From contig CAMJJZ010000021.1 of assembly GCA_946406275.1 (NCBI GenBank), forward strand, positions 1-16,643: a DNA stretch of 16,643 nucleotides, in the 5' to 3' direction. Within the stretch, counting starts at the first letter, position 1, and the number at the start of each line of letters is the position of its first letter. This stretch comes from an uncultured Bacteroidales bacterium. Lineage in GTDB: Bacteria; Bacteroidota; Bacteroidia; Bacteroidales; UBA932. Of the stretch, positions 16,523-16,643 are shown piece after piece. Made by a program: the position numbers and the translations under genes. The notes under the pieces were generated by a model. That model was given only the letters and a program-made list of their open reading frames with translations. It did no database searches and was not told where the DNA came from.

Positions 16523-16554
16523 AAGGGAGCCGGGGGTGATACCCCGGTTCCCTT
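16523..16554 (+). terminator. Strong intergenic stem-loop between the giant lipoprotein gene and uxaC
   Basis: Thirteen bases (aagggagccgggg, 16523-16535) pair fully with 16542-16554 (ccccggttccctt), allowing one G-U pair, around a 6-base loop. It begins 9 bases after the stop codon. Only two T residues end the right arm and no T-run follows, so it is not a textbook intrinsic terminator. It may act as a partial terminator or as an mRNA 3'-end stabiliser separating the uptake genes from the isomerase gene. Confidence 0.55.
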
Positions 16555-16575
16555 CCAAGTTAAAACACTGTAATT

Positions 16576-16643
16576 ATGGCATTCATCAACAAAGACTTCA
16601 TGCTGCAGACCAAGACTGCACGCAAACTGTATCACGAGCATGC
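16576..16643 (+). CDS. uxaC: Glucuronate/galacturonate isomerase (UxaC), N-terminal fragment cut by the window edge
   Basis: Only 22 full codons are present. The start MAFINKDFMLQT followed by KTARKLYHEH matches the N-terminus of uronate isomerases, where an F-L-L-x-T-x-x-A-R-x-L-Y-H pattern precedes the metal-binding histidines, which lie beyond the edge. UxaC converts D-galacturonate to D-tagaturonate (and D-glucuronate to D-fructuronate) in the cytoplasm, the first intracellular step after pectin degradation. The ATG at 16576 follows an A/T-rich leader with no Shine-Dalgarno core. Its position directly after the uptake genes supports galacturonate as the end product of this locus. Confidence 0.8.
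   Translation, partial: MAFINKDFMLQTKTARKLYHEH

Noticed and set aside
1..16643. Search for tRNA or rRNA genes, CRISPR arrays, transposases, integrase sites and other mobile elements.
   Set aside because: Nothing of the kind was seen. Coding sequence fills nearly the whole window, the largest non-coding gap being the 62 bases at 16514-16575.

Overview
The window is a 5'-to-3' stretch of one plus-strand gene cluster that reads as a pectin (most likely homogalacturonan) polysaccharide utilization locus (PUL) of a member of the Bacteroidetes. The evidence is a SusC-like/SusD-like pair, Bacteroidetes-type lipoprotein signals, very tight gene spacing and no convincing Shine-Dalgarno sequences. The DNA is GC-rich by eye (roughly 55-60%), higher than classical Bacteroides and fitting an uncultured Bacteroidales lineage or another GC-rich relative. 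Genus cannot be fixed from this sequence alone.

Layout. (1) Enzyme block, 1-5969: a GH28 polygalacturonase cut off by the left edge; a two-domain esterase (CE12-type SGNH acetylesterase fused to a CE8 pectin methylesterase); a GH105 unsaturated galacturonyl hydrolase lipoprotein; and an FN3-pectate lyase (PL1-like) lipoprotein. The four genes are joined by three identical 4-bp ATGA stop/start overlaps. (2) Uptake block, 5996-16513: SusC-like TonB-dependent transporter, SusD-like lipoprotein, and a giant 1806-residue lipoprotein in the position usually held by a SusE/F-type surface glycan-binding protein. (3) A strong stem-loop at 16523-16554, then the first 22 codons of a glucuronate/galacturonate isomerase (uxaC) running off the right edge.

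How the genes work together (inferred from families). The pectate lyase and polygalacturonase cut the galacturonan chain, while the esterase fusion removes acetyl and methyl groups that block them. SusC/SusD and the giant lipoprotein capture and import oligosaccharides. GH105 removes the 4,5-unsaturated end sugar made by the lyase, and UxaC starts cytoplasmic breakdown of free galacturonate. No rhamnosidase, galactanase or regulator is visible, so the target looks like homogalacturonan rather than rhamnogalacturonan side chains, although genes beyond the edges could change this.

The most notable item is the 1806-residue lipoprotein. It carries four copies of a right-handed beta-helix-like module (DUF4957/DUF5123-like), FN3-like domains and an unassigned beta-sandwich-like segment. 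The repeats share a conserved charged signature (DxR, RTFxRxD, NNGIxHxR) that is intact in copies 2-4 and eroded in copy 1.
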